Source: SKLM01 sp964421785 | GTDB lineage: Bacteria > Chloroflexota > Anaerolineae > B4-G1 | Length of the DNA stretch: 15,681 bases | Assembly: GCA_964421785.1 (NCBI GenBank) | Contig: CAYQZG010000092.1 | Span: forward strand, 1-15,681 | Direction of reading: 5' to 3' | Part shown: piece by piece, positions 1 to 6,012 of the stretch | How the letters are laid out: the number at the start of each line of letters is the position of its first letter | How positions within the stretch are numbered: position 1 is the stretch's first letter | Notes under the pieces: generated by a model | Seen by the model: only the letters and a program-made list of their open reading frames with translations | What the model was told of the DNA's origin: nothing | Databases searched by the model: none | Program-made: the position numbers and the translations under genes

Positions 1-4
1 TGAC

Positions 5-33
5 TTGACAGACCATCCTATTCGTCCTATAAT
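5..33 (+). promoter_or_regulatory. Consensus sigma-70 promoter of the PadR gene
   Basis: A perfect -35 box TTGACA (5-10) and a perfect -10 box TATAAT (28-33) are separated by exactly 17 bp. Transcription should start near 40, which leaves a leader of about 34 nt before the TTG start codon at 74. A promoter this strong usually needs repression. PadR proteins commonly autoregulate, so the adjacent regulator is the natural candidate. I saw no clear PadR-type ATGT/ACAT operator. Confidence 0.85.
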
Positions 34-73
34 ATAAAACGTTGAATAATCCAAGACCGGAAAGGAGCTGAGC

Positions 74-613
74 TTGTCGACCCGACTCGTCATCCTGGGC
101 CTGCTGCGGGAGCGCCCGCTGTACGGCTACGAAATCAAACACATCATCGAGGACCGCATGGGCGATTGGACCAACATCGCCTTCGGCTCCATCTACTACG
201 CCCTCGACAAGCTGGAGGAGGACGGGCTGATCGAGCAGGTGGCCACCGAACAGCAGGGCAGCCGGCCCTCCCGCACCGTCTACGCCATCACCGAGGAGGG
301 GCGGAAGGCGTTCCTGCAGCTCCTGCGCGAGGTCTGGCAGGACGTGGAGCGCCACTACTACACCTTCGACATCGGCCTCACCTACATGGAGGCTTTGCCC
401 GGCGAGGAGGTGAGGCAGTATCTGCGCCGGCGCATAGCCACGCTGGAGAGCATCCTGCAGCACATCGAGGAGCACCGGGAGGAGCAGCTGGCGCTGGAGG
501 AGGTGCCCCGTCTGGCGGCGGCGGTCTTCGATCACGGCCTCGCTCACTACCGGGCGGAGCTGGCCTGGACCCGGGATCTGCTGGAGAAGGTGGAGCAGGG
601 GGCCTATCCGTGA
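74..613 (+). CDS. PadR family transcriptional regulator
   Basis: This 179-residue protein has the PadR layout. An N-terminal winged helix (about residues 4-80) carries the hallmark LLRERPLYGYEIK and the wing segment with SIYYALDKLEEDGLI and SRPSRTVYAITEEG. A helical C-terminal dimerisation part (about 90-175) follows. PadR proteins are cytoplasmic repressors that respond to small molecules or envelope stress and often control neighbouring membrane or export genes. The TTG start is chosen because AAAGGAG (61-67) sits 6 bp upstream and the promoter at 5-33 leaves a short leader. The AbrB-like gene follows after 71 nt and the membrane protein after that, so the three probably form one unit. The effector cannot be read from sequence. 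Confidence 0.93.
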   Translation: MSTRLVILGLLRERPLYGYEIKHIIEDRMGDWTNIAFGSIYYALDKLEEDGLIEQVATEQQGSRPSRTVYAITEEGRKAFLQLLREVWQDVERHYYTFDIGLTYMEALPGEEVRQYLRRRIATLESILQHIEEHREEQLALEEVPRLAAAVFDHGLAHYRAELAWTRDLLEKVEQGAYP

Positions 614-684
614 CACGGCTTCCTCTTTTTTTGGCCAAGGTACAAGGTAGTATATTCAAGACATTATAATCAAGGAGGGATGGT

Positions 685-1128
685 ATGCCGCGGCTGGTCA
701 AGGGGGCAAAGTGGACCTACGGCTGGGTGATCGTCGGCCCGGGGCGCCAGATCGCCATCCCGCCGCAGGCCTGGTGCGAGTTCGGCTTCCGCACCGGGGA
801 TACCGCCGTCTTCACGCCGGGGAGCAGGACGTCCGGTGGGTTTGGCATCAGCACCCCCGCGCTGCTGGCCGAGGCTGGGCCGAGGATGGACGGCGCGGAG
901 CTGCGGGAGCTCGGCCGCAGCCGCTTCGGCGGCGGGCGGGTGCGTGTGCCGCCGGAGATTCCGTTGGAGCGGGGAGCTCGGCTGCTGGCCGTGCGGGGCA
1001 GCGGCCGCGCCCTGGGGTTCGTGGCCCAGGGGCCGGTCTATCACGAGGCACTGAGACACCCGGAGCTGGCGGTCTTCCGGCCGCAGTCCAGGGCTGCTGA
1101 ACGAGATAAGACATCTGGAGGGATGTAG
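685..1128 (+). CDS. AbrB/SpoVT-like protein with two swapped-hairpin units
   Basis: This 147-residue protein contains two segments resembling AbrB/MazE/SpoVT beta-hairpin units. The first (about residues 12-55) has YGWVIVGPGRQIAIPPQAW, then GFRTGD and SRTSGGFGI. The second (about 90-125) has GGGRVRVPPEI followed by ERGARLLAVRGSG. The pattern 'G-R-hydrophobic-x-hydrophobic-P-P' plus a downstream G-D/G-A turn is typical of AbrB folds, which bind DNA as dimers. The protein is therefore probably DNA-binding or a derived regulator. The ATG at 685 is 5 bp after a strong AAGGAGGG (672-679). It lies between PadR and a membrane protein, and its stop codon ends one base before the next start codon, which implies co-translation. 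The family is recognised by motif only. Confidence 0.68.
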   Translation: MPRLVKGAKWTYGWVIVGPGRQIAIPPQAWCEFGFRTGDTAVFTPGSRTSGGFGISTPALLAEAGPRMDGAELRELGRSRFGGGRVRVPPEIPLERGARLLAVRGSGRALGFVAQGPVYHEALRHPELAVFRPQSRAAERDKTSGGM

Positions 1129-1129
1129 C

Positions 1130-1942
1130 ATGACCACTGAGAATCGTCGTCAACTGGCCATCGCCTTGGCCATCTATCTGATCTTCACCCTGCTGATCGG
1201 GGCCGCCAACCTGCTCAACGCCGTGGGCGAGCGAAACGGCACCCTGGAGACCCTGGAGCCCATCGCCGGCATGCTCATGGGGTTCCTCGCCTTTCCGGTC
1301 TTCTGCATCGGCCTGCCCCTCTGGCTGGCGCGGCGCTGGGGCCTGACCTTCTCCTTCTGGCCGCGGCGCAAGCGCTGGCTTCTGGGCGTGGCCGTCGGCC
1401 TTCTCTACATGGTGCTGACCCAGGAGCAGTCGCTGGCGCGCATCGCGACGCTGGGCGTGGCGCCGCTGGACTTCCTGACTCACTTCGTCTCCACCACGCT
1501 GTTCCACGTCTCCTACTATCCCCTGTTCGTCGTCCTTCTCCTGCCGGTGATACGCAGGAGCTTCGGTCTCGCCGTGGGGTTGATCGCCACGGCTGCTCTG
1601 TTCGCCCTCTACCATCTGGTCAGCTTCTACTACTTCCCGGCCGGGCTCACCCTGCGCCTTCAGCTCCTCCTGTTCGCCTCGTTTCTGGCCAATATGCTGC
1701 TCTATCTATGGACGGAGAACCTGATCCTGGCCGCCCTGATCCACACCATCGGCGGCAGCGTGGGGTTGGCGGTCAACGAGACCCTCTTCAACCAGGTCGA
1801 TGAGCTGCTCGTCATCACAGCCGTCATCATGGCCGGCTTGTTCGCCTATATGATCGTCTATGAGATCCGCCATCGCGGGCGGCCCTATCGCGACGGATGG
1901 TGGCTGCGGGCCGAGATCGATGCCCGCGCGCCGCGGACGTAA
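1130..1942 (+). CDS. CPBP-like (CAAX protease-related) integral membrane protein
   Basis: The 270-residue protein has about seven hydrophobic segments (near residues 8-28, 46-68, 83-97, 118-140, 147-168, 178-205, 228-247). Two pieces look like CPBP/Abi metalloprotease motifs: FALYH (158-162) resembles motif FxxxH, and LIHTIGGSV (203-211, His205) resembles the last His motif. The EExxxR motif expected near residues 115-130 is absent, so this is either a degenerate, possibly non-catalytic relative or another polytopic family. The ATG is 7 bp after GGAGGG (1117-1122) and one base after the stop of the AbrB-like gene. Position implies membership of the PadR-controlled unit. No function beyond membrane location is claimed. 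Confidence 0.6.
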   Translation: MTTENRRQLAIALAIYLIFTLLIGAANLLNAVGERNGTLETLEPIAGMLMGFLAFPVFCIGLPLWLARRWGLTFSFWPRRKRWLLGVAVGLLYMVLTQEQSLARIATLGVAPLDFLTHFVSTTLFHVSYYPLFVVLLLPVIRRSFGLAVGLIATAALFALYHLVSFYYFPAGLTLRLQLLLFASFLANMLLYLWTENLILAALIHTIGGSVGLAVNETLFNQVDELLVITAVIMAGLFAYMIVYEIRHRGRPYRDGWWLRAEIDARAPRT

Positions 1943-1957
1943 GGGAGGAAGGTGGGG

Positions 1958-2071
1958 ATGGAGGCGAGGGAGAGTCAGTTGCGTGAGCTGTTGGGGACGG
2001 TGATCAGCATCGTGTTGCTGGTCCTGGCGCTGGGCGTCTGGGCCTGCCTGTGGGTGCCGCCGTGGCCCTAG
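1958..2071 (+). CDS. Small single-pass membrane protein (37 aa)
   Basis: An ATG at 1958 follows GGGAGGAA (1943-1950) at 7 bp spacing and opens a 37-residue ORF that ends at TAG 2069-2071. The protein has a charged start (MEARESQLREL), then one strongly hydrophobic helix (about residues 14-32, rich in V, L, I, A and W), and a short tail VPPWP. It starts 15 nt after the CPBP-like gene and shares its codon usage, so it is probably the last gene of that unit. Small one-TM proteins next to polytopic membrane proteins are often accessory subunits or regulators, but no family is recognised. Confidence 0.55.
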   Translation: MEARESQLRELLGTVISIVLLVLALGVWACLWVPPWP

Positions 2072-2086
2072 GAGAGAAAGGAGGCG

Positions 2087-2152
2087 ATGGGACGCAGTCA
2101 CCAACGAAGACGTCGCAAGTTTGACAGGACATACGTCACGTTGTCGTGTTAG
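2087..2152 (+). CDS. Possible 21-residue basic micro-ORF
   Basis: ATG at 2087 opens a 21-codon frame ending at TAG 2150-2152. The peptide is very basic near its N-terminus (RSHQRRRRK). AAAGGAGG (2077-2084) is an excellent Shine-Dalgarno match but lies only 2 nt from the ATG, which is too close for efficient initiation. It follows the 37-residue gene by 15 nt. It is listed only because the ribosome-binding signal is strong. It may be a chance ORF. Confidence 0.2.
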   Translation: MGRSHQRRRRKFDRTYVTLSC

Positions 2153-2176
2153 GGCCTCGGCGCCCCATGACCTCCT

Positions 2177-2300
2177 TTCGGTAGAGCCGAACTTGGGTAG
2201 TGCCCCTGTAACGTGTTGTTGGATTGTAGCAATCCACGTCTGCCACTACGCTCGCGCTGGATAGCCATATCCAGCGCTCTCGACGGGATCTGGTGATCCC
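2177..2300. other. Cluster of inverted repeats in the intergenic region
   Basis: Four local stems occur within 125 bp. TTCGG/CCGAA spans 2177-2191. TGGATT/AATCCA (2220-2225 with 2231-2236) is enclosed by GTAGTG 2197-2202 with CACTAC 2244-2249. A perfect 10-bp stem GCGCTGGATA with a 4-nt loop spans 2254-2277. GGGATC/GATCCC with a 4-nt loop spans 2285-2300. None is followed by a T-run. The density suggests a structured RNA or the remains of a repeat element. No known RNA family is recognised. Confidence 0.4.
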
Positions 2301-2357
2301 TCATGAGCGGAAACAGGCCAACAACACCAAAGAGGGACACCACCCGAACTTGCCCCC

Positions 2358-2386
2358 TTGACAAGCGAATTCCTTCATGGTATAAT
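2358..2386 (+). promoter_or_regulatory. Perfect consensus sigma-70 promoter, no immediate gene
   Basis: TTGACA (2358-2363) and TATAAT (2381-2386) are both perfect and are separated by 17 bp. Transcription would begin near 2393 and enter a C-rich, G-poor stretch with no credible coding sequence until 2898. The promoter could drive a small RNA or a very long leader for the HXXEE protein. Confidence 0.75.
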
Positions 2387-2439
2387 TGCCTCACCTTTAA
2401 GTCAACGATGCCTCGCATCGCACCACCAGCGCTCCTTGA

Positions 2440-2690
2440 CAAAACAATAACGCCACACACAAACCCCTCCTTCCTCCCTCCCTCTTCCCCCCTCCCTGCT
2501 CCATCGTCCATCGTCCGCCGTCCAATCAAAGGTATGTTTGCTCCTCAGAAAAAAGCGCTTGGGTGCCGCCGCCGCTGTCCGCCGCCGCCGCTGTCCGCCG
2601 CCGCCCACGACGTCCGACGCCCCACCGCACCGCCAGACCCTCCAAGACAAACATACCCACCCTCGGTCACCCACCATCGACCGCACCACA
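2440..2690 (+). other. C-rich, G-poor transcribed stretch (rut-like)
   Basis: The plus strand is dominated by C with very little G, most strikingly at 2460-2500, which is almost pure pyrimidine. If RNA is made from the promoter at 2358-2386, this is the composition that the Rho termination factor loads on. The stretch includes a short heptamer-like repeat (units of the form CCATCGT/CCGCCGT, 2501-2521) and the 16-bp tandem repeat at 2565. The reading frame open across 2303-2905 overlaps the promoter and is low-complexity, so I do not treat it as a gene. Confidence 0.4.
2565..2606. repeat. 16-bp GC-rich tandem repeat, 2.6 copies
   Basis: Two identical 16-bp units (2565-2580 and 2581-2596), each three GCC triplets followed by a GCTGTCC-like end, are followed by a 10-bp partial unit (2597-2606). 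It is a simple-sequence tract in non-coding DNA and may vary in length between strains. Confidence 0.85.
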
Positions 2691-2692
2691 AA

Positions 2693-2742
2693 GGTGAAAC
2701 CCGCCTGCGACACGATCCCTGGGTAACCCGGTGCGGGTCACC
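2693..2742. other. Hairpin upstream of the HXXEE gene
   Basis: GGTGA plus CCCGC (2693-2704, with a 2-nt bulge) pairs with GCGGGTCACC (2733-2742). The loop contains a second small palindrome, GGGTAACCC (2721-2729). No T-run follows, so it is not a canonical intrinsic terminator. It lies between the C-rich stretch and the gene promoter at 2825. Confidence 0.35.
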
Positions 2743-2824
2743 GGCGCCAGCTATCGTCTTCCGATGGATCGGTCAACATGCCCATCACCTTCAACACTGG
2801 AGAATGACGACACCCTGGGGCGGT

Positions 2825-2853
2825 TTGGTGATCGGCTTGCTCCGTGGTACAAT
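2825..2853 (+). promoter_or_regulatory. Probable promoter of the HXXEE gene
   Basis: TTGGTG (2825-2830) and TACAAT (2848-2853) are 17 bp apart, which is a good sigma-70 match. The predicted start near 2860 leaves a leader of about 38 nt before GTG 2898. It also excludes the in-frame GTG at 2844 as the start codon. Confidence 0.5.
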
Positions 2854-2897
2854 GCGCGGCATGTGGGATTTCGCCGCTGCAGACCCGGGAACCTGGC

Positions 2898-3257
2898 GTG
2901 GGTAGCACGACGAGCATCGTTCTTCTGCTCATCGCCGCGCTGATCCTTCACCTGATCGAGGAGGTAAGGACGGGCTTTCGGGAGCGCTTCCCGGTGGGCG
3001 AGATGCCCCTGCCGCTCTTCGTGGCCATCAACGTCGTCATCTACGCTTTCTGCTTCACCACGTTGATCCTCTCGGTGCGGGACGGGGAGCTGGCGACGCC
3101 CTTTGCCTGGGTCTTCGCTGCCACCATGCTCTTGAACGGGCTGGGCCACGTGGGGGTGATGGTCGCGCGCCGGAGGTACTTCCCCGGCGGCCTGACGGCC
3201 TTCCTGCTGCTGGTGATCTCCGGGTACCTGATCCTGCACCTGTTGGGCGTGGCCTGA
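2898..3257 (+). CDS. HXXEE-type integral membrane protein
   Basis: This 119-residue protein has about four hydrophobic segments. It carries the motif His18-Leu-Ile-Glu21-Glu22 that names the HXXEE domain, followed by the second conserved block with Asn80, His84 and YFPGGLT (94-100). The family is a small membrane-protein family of unknown biochemical function. The spaced His and Glu residues in or near the membrane suggest metal or proton chemistry, but this is not established. The reading frame is open from GTG 2844. I prefer GTG 2898 because the promoter at 2825-2853 would place the first start upstream of the transcript, and because the hydrophobic N-terminus begins immediately afterwards. 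No strong ribosome-binding site precedes either start. The gene stands alone. Confidence 0.72.
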   Translation: MGSTTSIVLLLIAALILHLIEEVRTGFRERFPVGEMPLPLFVAINVVIYAFCFTTLILSVRDGELATPFAWVFAATMLLNGLGHVGVMVARRRYFPGGLTAFLLLVISGYLILHLLGVA

Positions 3258-3276
3258 CGCATCATCCCAACTGCCC

Positions 3277-3305
3277 GGGTCGACGGGCGGGACCGCCCAG
3301 GCACC
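3277..3305. repeat. 29-bp dispersed repeat, copy 1
   Basis: This 29-bp segment recurs without mismatch at 10804-10832. It contains a compact GGGCG/CGCCC inverted repeat around GGAC. Copy 1 lies 20 nt after the HXXEE gene. GGCCT plus CATCAT (3251-3265) pairs with ATGATG plus AGGCC (3325-3335), so the repeat sits inside a larger stem, and a 10-bp palindrome ACCTTAAGGT (3310-3319) follows it. Confidence 0.8.
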
Positions 3306-3354
3306 CATCACCTTAAGGTCAAGCATGATGAGGCCGCCTTCAACCGGCGTCAGA

Positions 3355-3383
3355 TTGACGGGGCGGATGATGTGTGCTATCCT
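3355..3383 (+). promoter_or_regulatory. Promoter of the sulfatase-like gene
   Basis: TTGACG (3355-3360) and TATCCT (3378-3383) have 17-bp spacing, with an extended -10 TG at 3375-3376. Transcription would start near 3390. The upstream in-frame GTG at 3374 therefore cannot be the start codon, which leaves ATG 3422. Confidence 0.55.
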
Positions 3384-3421
3384 ACCAGGTGGCGGTTCAT
3401 ACAAGACACGGAATAGTGCAT

Positions 3422-4999
3422 ATGCGTTCTATTGATAAGAGGCCAACTATCGTCTTCATCGTTCTCGATACGCACCGCTGGGATCGGCTGGGCTGCTACG
3501 GCTACCCACGCGGCACATCTCCAAACCTGGACGCCTTCGCCGAGCAGGCCACGCTCTTCGAAAACGGCATCGCTCCCGCGCAGTGGACGATCCCGTCGCA
3601 CGCCTCAATGTTCAGCGGGGAGCCCCCCGGCGTCCACCGTGCCTTGCAGTCCGATGACGTGCTCCATCCCCGATTCAGAACGCTGGCCGAGCGCCTTCGC
3701 GTGGCGGGGTATCGGACGGTGGGGTTCTGCAACAACCCGCTCGTCGGCGTCCTCGACAACGGGCTGCGTCGTGGGTTCGACGCCTTCTACAACTACGGCG
3801 GGGCCTTCCCGTCGGGGCCGAGCGAGGTCTCGTCGGCCGGGATGCTGCGCCGCATGGGGCGTTGGGCGGGCGACTCGCTGCGCAAGATCGCACGCCCCAT
3901 TCAGAACGCGTTCGCCAACTCGAACACGCTCTTCCAGGGCGCCCTGGATCCCTTCTGGGTCCCCATCTGGACGTGGATCGCCAATTTCAAGGGGAACACC
4001 CCTCGGTCGATCCGGGACGTGGCTCGCTTCGTCGAGCGTCGCTTGAACGGCAGGCGGGCCCGGCCCCACTTCCTGTTCGTCAACCTGATGGAGACCCATC
4101 TGCCCTACACGCCGCCCAGGACGTACCTGGAGAGCTTCGCGCCGAGCTACGTCGAGGGAGGAGCCGCGCGCGACTTCATGCGCGACTTCAACCGCCGGGC
4201 GGCTGACTGGTTCACGCCGCCCAAAGAGCCGTTCTCGGAACTGGAGGCCCACGCCTTGGGGCAGATGTACGACGCCGAGGTGGCCTACCAGGATCATCTC
4301 CTGAGCCGGTTGCTGGAGGTGCTGGATCGACCGGAGCACCGTGACAGGACGGTGGTCGTTCTCGTGGGCGACCACGGGGAGATGTTGGGGGAGCATCGGC
4401 TGATGGGGCACGCCTTTGGTGTCTACGAAGAGCTGATTCACGTGCCTCTCCTGATCCGCTTCCCCGGCCAGACCGAGGGGCGGCGGGTCGTGGATCCCGT
4501 CTCGGCCACGCGGCTCTTCCACACCACCCTCGAGGCCGCCGGCATCCAGACCTACGAGAACGTCTCGGGTCAGCGGGTGGAGGTCGGAGAGCTCAGCCTG
4601 AGGGGCCTTAACGGTCACACGGATGGCTCGGAGACGGTGGTGGTCAGCGAGGCCTACGCGCCGACGTTCGCGATCCAGGTTATGGAGGCGCGTAAGCGGG
4701 CGCTGATTGAGGAGCTTCACTGCCGCGCCACGCATCGTGCGGCCTATCAAGGGGAGCATAAGCTCGTGTCCATCGAGGGTGTGGAGGACCGGCTCTTCTC
4801 GCTGAGCGCGGACCCCCGGGAGATGCATGACATCGAAGGCGAGGGCGATGTGGCCCGGAAGCAGCGGTTGGTCGAGCACCTGACGTCCTTCCTGGAGGGG
4901 GTGGGGATGCGGACGCCGGATCTTGAGGGACAGCGGGCGACGAACGTGGACGACGCCTCAGTTCAACAGCGTCTGCGCGATCTAGGTTATCTTGAGTGA
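3422..4999 (+). CDS. Sulfatase-fold hydrolase with Thr at the nucleophile position
   Basis: This 525-residue protein belongs to the sulfatase branch of the alkaline phosphatase superfamily. The first metal site is IVLDTHRWDRLGCYGY (Asp16), followed by TSPNLDAFA. The nucleophile region is WTIPSHASMFSG. The C-x-P-x-R or S-x-P-x-R signature of formylglycine sulfatases is replaced by Thr56-Ile-Pro-Ser-His60. The C-terminal metal site is VGDHGEMLGEH (Asp317, His318), and the protein ends with the frequent family tail QQRLRDLGYLE. Without Cys or Ser it should not be converted to formylglycine. It is better described as a phosphodiesterase, phosphonate hydrolase or transferase-like relative than as a true sulfatase. 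There is no signal peptide with this start, so it appears cytoplasmic. The stop lies 12 nt before the lgt ATG, suggesting an operon. Confidence 0.88.
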   Translation: MRSIDKRPTIVFIVLDTHRWDRLGCYGYPRGTSPNLDAFAEQATLFENGIAPAQWTIPSHASMFSGEPPGVHRALQSDDVLHPRFRTLAERLRVAGYRTVGFCNNPLVGVLDNGLRRGFDAFYNYGGAFPSGPSEVSSAGMLRRMGRWAGDSLRKIARPIQNAFANSNTLFQGALDPFWVPIWTWIANFKGNTPRSIRDVARFVERRLNGRRARPHFLFVNLMETHLPYTPPRTYLESFAPSYVEGGAARDFMRDFNRRAADWFTPPKEPFSELEAHALGQMYDAEVAYQDHLLSRLLEVLDRPEHRDRTVVVLVGDHGEMLGEHRLMGHAFGVYEELIHVPLLIRFPGQTEGRRVVDPVSATRLFHTTLEAAGIQTYENVSGQRVEVGELSLRGLNGHTDGSETVVVSEAYAPTFAIQVMEARKRALIEELHCRATHRAAYQGEHKLVSIEGVEDRLFSLSADPREMHDIEGEGDVARKQRLVEHLTSFLEGVGMRTPDLEGQRATNVDDASVQQRLRDLGYLE

Positions 5000-5011
5000 G
5001 GGAGGAGATTG

Positions 5012-5902
5012 ATGATTGATCCGATTCTGTTCACCATACCGGGGACGAATATCTCCATTCATTGGTATGGCTTGCTTATGGCCGCTGGGGTCTTCGCCGC
5101 CGGCTGGGTCACGGCGATTGGCGTGCGGCGGCGCGGGGAGGATCCAGAGTATGTGTGGGATGGTCTGATATGGGCCATCCCGGCCGGCATCATTGGCGCC
5201 CGGTTGTGGTACTGCGCCAACGTCACCCTGGGCGGCAGCAGGTACTATCTGGACGATCCGCTGCGGATTCTGCGCGTTTGGGAGGGTGGTCTCCATTTCT
5301 ACGGCGCTGTCCTGATTGGCGGTCTGGTGGCCTTCATCTACTTCCGGGTGCACGAGCTCGACTTTCTGCTGCTCATAGACGCTGTTGCACCGGCCTTGTT
5401 GATCGGCCAGGCCGTCGTGCGTCCGGCCAACTTCATCAATCAGGAGCTCTACGGGCCGCCCACCGATCTGCCATGGGGTATCCGTATCGCGGCTGCCCGT
5501 CGCATCCCACCCTGGACTGACCTGCTGAACTATCCCGTGGATACGACGCGTTTCCATCCCACGTTTGCCTATGAGATGATCTGGAACATCCTCGCCGCAG
5601 CCTTGCTTCTTTGGGCTGCCCGCCGCTACGCCAAGAAGCTGAAGCCGGGAGCCCTCTTTGCCGGATGGCTCATCCTGGAGGGAGGAGGGCGCGTCTGGCT
5701 CGAGTGGTTCCGCCCCGATCAACCTCGCTTGCCCGGCACGGCGATCAGCTACTCCCGTATCGTAGCGATGGTGATGGCCATAGCCGGTGTAATCTGGCTG
5801 CTGGTCAAATATGAGGTGATCCGCCTTCCCTTCCTCTCACCCGGTCCGTCCTCCTATGCTCTCGCTCCGTCCAATAGCGCGGAGTCCGAGGCCCAGGAAT
5901 AG
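5012..5902 (+). CDS. lgt: Prolipoprotein diacylglyceryl transferase
   Basis: Lgt moves the diacylglyceryl group of phosphatidylglycerol to the lipobox Cys of prolipoproteins in the membrane. The 296-residue protein has about seven TM segments and the family blocks in order: HWYGLLMAAG (17-26), IIGARLWY (60-67), WEGGLHFYG with His95, then Arg137-Pro-Ala-Asn140-Phe-Ile-Asn-Gln-Glu-Leu-Tyr-Gly148, HPTFAYE, and GGGRVWLEWFRPD. In the usual GRxGNF motif both glycines are replaced (Val136, Ala139) while the key Arg and Asn remain. I use ATG 5012 because GGAGGAG (5001-5007) is 4 nt away; the TTG at 5009 is too close. It follows the sulfatase-like gene by 12 nt. The C-terminal tail (about residues 275-296) is polar and non-conserved. 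Confidence 0.95.
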   Translation: MIDPILFTIPGTNISIHWYGLLMAAGVFAAGWVTAIGVRRRGEDPEYVWDGLIWAIPAGIIGARLWYCANVTLGGSRYYLDDPLRILRVWEGGLHFYGAVLIGGLVAFIYFRVHELDFLLLIDAVAPALLIGQAVVRPANFINQELYGPPTDLPWGIRIAAARRIPPWTDLLNYPVDTTRFHPTFAYEMIWNILAAALLLWAARRYAKKLKPGALFAGWLILEGGGRVWLEWFRPDQPRLPGTAISYSRIVAMVMAIAGVIWLLVKYEVIRLPFLSPGPSSYALAPSNSAESEAQE

Positions 5903-5936
5903 GACCGCGCCGGTCGGGGGAGCGCGGCCGCTGACC

Positions 5937-5984
5937 AACCATGCCTTAATTCGGCGTTAACGCTGCGTTAACAGAGGCATGGTT
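5937..5984. promoter_or_regulatory. Nested palindrome with 11-bp TTAA repeats (candidate operator)
   Basis: A perfect 17-bp palindrome, GTTAACGC-T-GCGTTAAC (5956-5972), lies inside a perfect 10-bp inverted repeat, AACCATGCCT (5937-5946) with AGGCATGGTT (5975-5984). Read as direct repeats, TTAA cores occur at 5946, 5957 and 5968, exactly 11 bp apart. That is the spacing bound by PhoB/OmpR-family response regulators. A weak extended -10 (TGG then TTACAT, 5983-5988) starts 10 bp after the last unit and points toward the ABC exporter. The site could regulate that operon or end the lgt transcript. Confidence 0.55.
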
Positions 5985-6012
5985 ACATGGTCTGGCAGGC
6001 TGCGATTGTCGG

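Noticed and set aside
665..670. TATAAT just upstream of the AbrB-like gene
   Set aside because: Transcription would start within the ribosome site, and no -35 box lies at a suitable distance. Co-transcription with padR is simpler.
2565..2606. Possible CRISPR or VNTR-coding repeat
   Set aside because: Units are directly adjacent with no spacers, only 2.6 copies, GC simple sequence; no cas genes in the window.
2303..2905. Plus-strand 200-codon open frame across the C-rich intergenic region
   Set aside because: It overlaps the promoter at 2358-2386, is Pro/Arg-rich low complexity, and includes simple repeats. It has no ribosome site.
3374..3421. GTG at 3374 as an upstream start of the sulfatase-like protein
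   Set aside because: It lies between the -35 and -10 of the likely promoter, has no ribosome site, and adds non-conserved residues.
3605..4879. Minus-strand open frame of 424 codons opposite the sulfatase-like gene
   Set aside because: Composition is that of a shadow frame, with no recognisable domain, while the plus strand has full family motifs.
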